The notes below the pieces were generated by a model that was not told where the DNA came from, did no database searches, and saw only the letters and a program-made list of their open reading frames with translations. Positions 40,770 through 44,021 of a stretch of 44,021 bases of DNA are shown here, piece by piece. Source of the stretch: Candidatus Omnitrophota bacterium (GTDB lineage Bacteria > Omnitrophota > Gorgyraeia > 2-01-FULL-45-10); the NCBI GenBank assembly GCA_028715345.1, contig JAQUSB010000015.1:1-44021 (forward strand). Direction: 5' to 3'. How positions within the stretch are numbered: position 1 is the first letter of the stretch; every line of letters begins with the position of its first letter. The translations under genes and the position numbers were made by a program.

Positions 40770-43700
40770 GTGCATATTTCCAAACATATCGTAGTTGCGA
40801 TCTTGGTTTTGCTTTGTTGCACGATCGTTCCCGCCACAACACTTGCCGCAGATAATGAGACTTACCTGCAGTCAGTGACGAACGCGATGAACCACGCCGC
40901 GGCTCCCGACGGATGGGTGCCGCAGGACGATTCACTCATCACTATACCCGGCGACCACTCGACCGACTCCACGTACGGCCTCAAATATGACTCCGGCGGC
41001 AATCTCGTCGTAAGGAGCGCGACGCAATACAAGGGCGACTCCTCTACGCAGTGGATAGACGACCTTTACGTGAATACGCCGAATTACGTCTATCGCCCGA
41101 CGAGCGATCCCAAATGGACGGCGTCCTGGGTTTCGACCGGCAAAGACATGACAAAGCTTTACGACGATAATAAAGGCACGCCGGCTGTGACGAGCACGAA
41201 CGCGATCAAACTCATAGAGCGCGGGCTCGGGCTGAATAACGATGGGACGCACAACGCGATAATCGAATACACGGTAGCCCCTACGAACGAATACCTGATG
41301 CGCCCGACGAAGAACCCCGACATAAAGACGTATTCGAAAGACTACACCACATACGGCGATCCAGCCAGTTTCCAGAACCCCGGCGATATGCCGAACGCAT
41401 GGGCAAATTTCTACGGCACGGACGGCACAGACGGATATTACGCACACTGGAAGTCGCAGGCATATCCGGCCTCGGGCGATCCCACCGTCAATAATTATCC
41501 CTGGGCGCAGATAGGCTACTCCTATTTTTACGGAAATACGACGAACCCACCGACACTGCTTTCCGAGATAAAGGGGATGACGGAATTCATCATACTCGCG
41601 AGGACGCCTCTCAATGTTTACGGCATCTACGCCACGGGCTCATATATCTTCACAAAAAATAAGAACGGAAGTTTCAGCACCGATTCCGACGCGGAATTCG
41701 GCAACGGCTTCGCGAGCTTCCACTTGACGGGAGACTGCGATTCGATATGGGCGGGACACCGTTTCCAGGTCGGGACGAAGACCTCGACCTCCGATCCGAA
41801 CCAGATAATCATAGATAACGGCGTTACGGTATCGGGAGGACAGGGGCTTTTAGTCTGGTCGCTAAATTACGACATCACCAATCACGGCACATTTACCGGC
41901 AATACCGCAAATAAGATAGCGACGACCGGCACTGACAATATCGCGATACTTTTTAAGGGCGATACGACAGCTTACGGCGGCATAGCGGCGCCGACGGGAT
42001 CGGACACGCTGACAAATGCGAGTGACGGGAGCATCACGGGCACCGCTACGGCGATACGGGTCGAGGCAGGGAAAGTGGACATAACGAATGACGGGATAAT
42101 TTCGTCGAATACGGACGATTGTATTTCGCTTCTGGGCGGGACCAATACCATCACGAATAATGCGGCCGGGCAGATAGGCACGACCTCGACCGGATACGGC
42201 GTATATGTGGAAAGCGGCACTGCCTCGATCACAAATTCCAACCTTATTTACGGCACCGACGAGGCAGGTATTGGCGTCGACGGCGGCACAGTTACTATAG
42301 TAAATTCGGGCACGATACAGTCTTCATATCCCGATACGGTAGCGGCGATACAACTTAACGGTGGGACGACGACGATAACGAATACGGGTACGATAAAAGG
42401 CATAACGATAGAATCGGACGCTGTGCTCGATATCGGAAATGGATCGCTGACACTTTCCGACGGAATTTATACCCAGAAAACCGGGTCTACTTTGCGGATG
42501 ACCGCGAATTCTTCGACCGATTTCGGGAATATCACGTCGACGGCCTGTGATGCCGTCGTCAATACGGGAAGCAGTGTTTATGTGACCGTGGGCGGGTATA
42601 TACCGAATAATACGACGTTCGCGAACGTGATAAACAGCACCGGGACGACCGTGGCCGTGCCCGGCACGATCACGACCAGCAGTCCCGTATTCAGTTTCGC
42701 CGGCTCAGTAGGTGCCGGTGACCACCTGAGCCTGACCGCAACGCGCGCCAATTCATACGCGAGCTTCGCGACGAGTTCGAACGCCTCGGCGGCAGGCGCG
42801 GCGCTGAACGCTATCGCCTCAGCCGGCAACGCATCGGGCGACATGCTCACCGTGCTGAACGATCTCGACTCGCTGACGTCGTCAGCTCAGATAAACCAGG
42901 CGCTCAGTACACTTACGCCGAACGTCGACAACAGCGCGCCGCAAGTGACGCAGGCCACTCAAGACCAGTTTGTTTCGACCGTCCTCGCGCACTTAGACGG
43001 CCTTCAGAACGTCATCGATAACGTCACCAAAGGGCTCGACGTCTGGGCGAGCGGTTTCGGAAGCTACATCCATCAGGATGAGATGTCCACATCGAACGGC
43101 TACAACGCGACGATATGGGGGACGATACTCGGTTTCGATCTGCCCGGCGTAGATGGTTTCAGGGCGGGAATATCGGGAGGCTTTGCCCAGGATTTTATCA
43201 GGACCAAGGACAGCTCGTCGAGGACAGACATCGACAGCTACCAGGGCACGCTCTACGCGAGCTATTCCAAAGGGCCGTATTACATAGATACGGCGTTCTC
43301 ATTTGCGTACAATAGTTATGACACGAGCCGCCATGTCGCGCTTGGCGCGCTCGATAGGATCGCGACGGGCGATTACAACGGCCAGCAGTATTCCGGGTAT
43401 ATCGCGGGCGGGTATAAATTTACGGGGAAGGGCGTCGAACTCACGCCGATCGCGTCGTTTTTGTATTCGCACCTGCGCCTTAATAGTTACGCCGAAAGCG
43501 GGGCAGGGGCGCTCAGCCTTAATGTCGCGGGCCAGGATTTCGACGTAGCGCAGACCGGCCTCGGAATGAAGGTCGGTTATCCGGTCAGGGTAAAAGCGAT
43601 CTCGTCTAAAGTAACGCCCGAATTCAAATTCAAGTGGCTCTACGACTGGGTCGGCGACGCCCAGCAGGCCACGTCTACATTTACGGGCGGCGGCGGTTCA

Positions 43701-43865
43701 TTCAGTACGCAAGGGTTCACGCCCGCCCAGTCGAGTTACGATTTCGGGGCGAAGATCACGCTCGAGAGCGACAAGAACATCACCCTATCATTGAATTACG
43801 ACCTCGAGATAAAGGAAGACTTCTACGGCCATTACGGCTACGGCAATATAAGGTACAGGTTCTAA
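40770..43865 (+). CDS. Autotransporter (type V secretion) with beta-helix passenger
   Basis: A 1031-residue surface protein. It starts at GTG 40770 with an AAGGA site eight bases upstream. The signal peptide (about residues 1-25) ends at TLA-AD. An N-terminal region of about 300 residues rich in aromatic and acidic residues is followed by a run of short beta-helix-like repeats with TNxGxI-type turns (about 340-640) and a Ser/Ala-rich linker. The last ~270 residues form an autotransporter beta-barrel (start LDVWASGFGSYIHQDEM, end YGYGNIRYRF, C-terminal Phe). No protease or RGD motif stands out. The passenger's role is unknown, perhaps adhesion. Confidence 0.88.
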   Translation: MHISKHIVVAILVLLCCTIVPATTLAADNETYLQSVTNAMNHAAAPDGWVPQDDSLITIPGDHSTDSTYGLKYDSGGNLVVRSATQYKGDSSTQWIDDLYVNTPNYVYRPTSDPKWTASWVSTGKDMTKLYDDNKGTPAVTSTNAIKLIERGLGLNNDGTHNAIIEYTVAPTNEYLMRPTKNPDIKTYSKDYTTYGDPASFQNPGDMPNAWANFYGTDGTDGYYAHWKSQAYPASGDPTVNNYPWAQIGYSYFYGNTTNPPTLLSEIKGMTEFIILARTPLNVYGIYATGSYIFTKNKNGSFSTDSDAEFGNGFASFHLTGDCDSIWAGHRFQVGTKTSTSDPNQIIIDNGVTVSGGQGLLVWSLNYDITNHGTFTGNTANKIATTGTDNIAILFKGDTTAYGGIAAPTGSDTLTNASDGSITGTATAIRVEAGKVDITNDGIISSNTDDCISLLGGTNTITNNAAGQIGTTSTGYGVYVESGTASITNSNLIYGTDEAGIGVDGGTVTIVNSGTIQSSYPDTVAAIQLNGGTTTITNTGTIKGITIESDAVLDIGNGSLTLSDGIYTQKTGSTLRMTANSSTDFGNITSTACDAVVNTGSSVYVTVGGYIPNNTTFANVINSTGTTVAVPGTITTSSPVFSFAGSVGAGDHLSLTATRANSYASFATSSNASAAGAALNAIASAGNASGDMLTVLNDLDSLTSSAQINQALSTLTPNVDNSAPQVTQATQDQFVSTVLAHLDGLQNVIDNVTKGLDVWASGFGSYIHQDEMSTSNGYNATIWGTILGFDLPGVDGFRAGISGGFAQDFIRTKDSSSRTDIDSYQGTLYASYSKGPYYIDTAFSFAYNSYDTSRHVALGALDRIATGDYNGQQYSGYIAGGYKFTGKGVELTPIASFLYSHLRLNSYAESGAGALSLNVAGQDFDVAQTGLGMKVGYPVRVKAISSKVTPEFKFKWLYDWVGDAQQATSTFTGGGGSFSTQGFTPAQSSYDFGAKITLESDKNITLSLNYDLEIKEDFYGHYGYGNIRYRF

Positions 43866-43934
43866 CCTGCCCAACCGCGCCAACCTTTTCTCTTTCCCTT
43901 GCCCGTCGTATCGGGTAAAATAATCAAACGTCAG

Positions 43935-44010
43935 GCTGGCGTAGCTCAGTCGGTAGAGCAGCGGTTTCGTAAACCGCAGGTCAGTGGTTCGAATCCACCC
44001 GCCAGCTCCA
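43935..44010 (+). tRNA. tRNA-Thr (anticodon CGT)
   Basis: The acceptor stem GCTGGCG (43935-43941) pairs with CGCCAGC (44000-44006). The anticodon stem GCGGT/ACCGC encloses TTCGTAA, giving anticodon CGT. The T arm has GGTTCGAATCC, the discriminator is T and CCA is encoded. Confidence 0.95.
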
Positions 44011-44021
44011 TTTTAACAAGG

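Overview
The window looks like a chromosomal segment of an uncultured Gram-negative bacterium, most plausibly Candidatus Omnitrophota. This is inference. The evidence is the envelope genes (Wza-type export protein, LptF/G permease, TolC, autotransporter, outer-membrane barrels), the small genes (SUI1-type factor, 46-residue basic protein), and a very large secreted protein whose signal peptide is followed by a DTLAP motif that I associate with this phylum. Every protein gene I could support lies on the + strand.

Layout. (1) 1-2411: 2-oxoacid:ferredoxin oxidoreductase gamma subunit, glutamyl-tRNA synthetase, then tRNA-Gln(CTG), tRNA-Leu(GAG) and tRNA-Glu(CTC). The tRNA-Leu is bracketed by partial copies of its own ends. 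(2) 2406-3800: a two-gene islet (BamE-like protein and a lipoprotein) between two identical 52-bp repeats, the first of which starts in the 3' end of tRNA-Glu. (3) 3864-17856: a Wzx/Wzy-type exopolysaccharide cluster: PilZ protein, outer-membrane barrel, Wza-like exporter, Wzz/BY-kinase fusion with a damaged Walker A, flippase, polymerase/ligase, three GT4 glycosyltransferases, a glucuronyl C5-epimerase-like enzyme, a radical SAM/SPASM protein, UDP-GlcNAc 2-epimerase and the initiating phosphoglycosyltransferase. (4) 17856-18450: tadA, whose 3' end overlaps tRNA-Ser(GCT), then a terminator. (5) 18508-25562: a 1276-residue secreted protein, a membrane-anchored phosphoesterase, LptF/G, a 46-residue basic protein and thioredoxin reductase. 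(6) 25622-28147: tRNA-Phe(GAA), a Nudix hydrolase, an RlmI-like methyltransferase, a half-size TSUP transporter and a zinc-ribbon membrane protein. (7) 28144-32552: a TetR-controlled efflux operon (TetR, TolC, EmrA, EmrB). (8) 32569-36767: a possible small RNA, a 16-bp tandem repeat, a SIMPL protein, SUI1 factor, HTH protein, macrodomain, patatin and ferredoxin-nitroreductase. (9) 36780-40750: a clearly AT-rich accessory island with an unknown helical protein, a Vsr / C5-methyltransferase / NgoFVII-type restriction system and a 5'-damaged XRE regulator. (10) 40770-44010: a 1031-residue autotransporter and tRNA-Thr(CGT).

A recurring feature is a sigma70-like promoter whose -10 box (usually TATAAT) ends 6-11 nt before an ATG with no Shine-Dalgarno sequence (genes at 18545, 22422, 28179, 33682, 38058, perhaps 3864). 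This suggests routine leaderless transcription. Other genes have strong Shine-Dalgarno sequences, so both modes appear to coexist. The most unusual loci are the tRNA-anchored repeats around 2000-3800, the carbohydrate cluster with its C5-epimerase and radical SAM protein, and the restriction-modification island.
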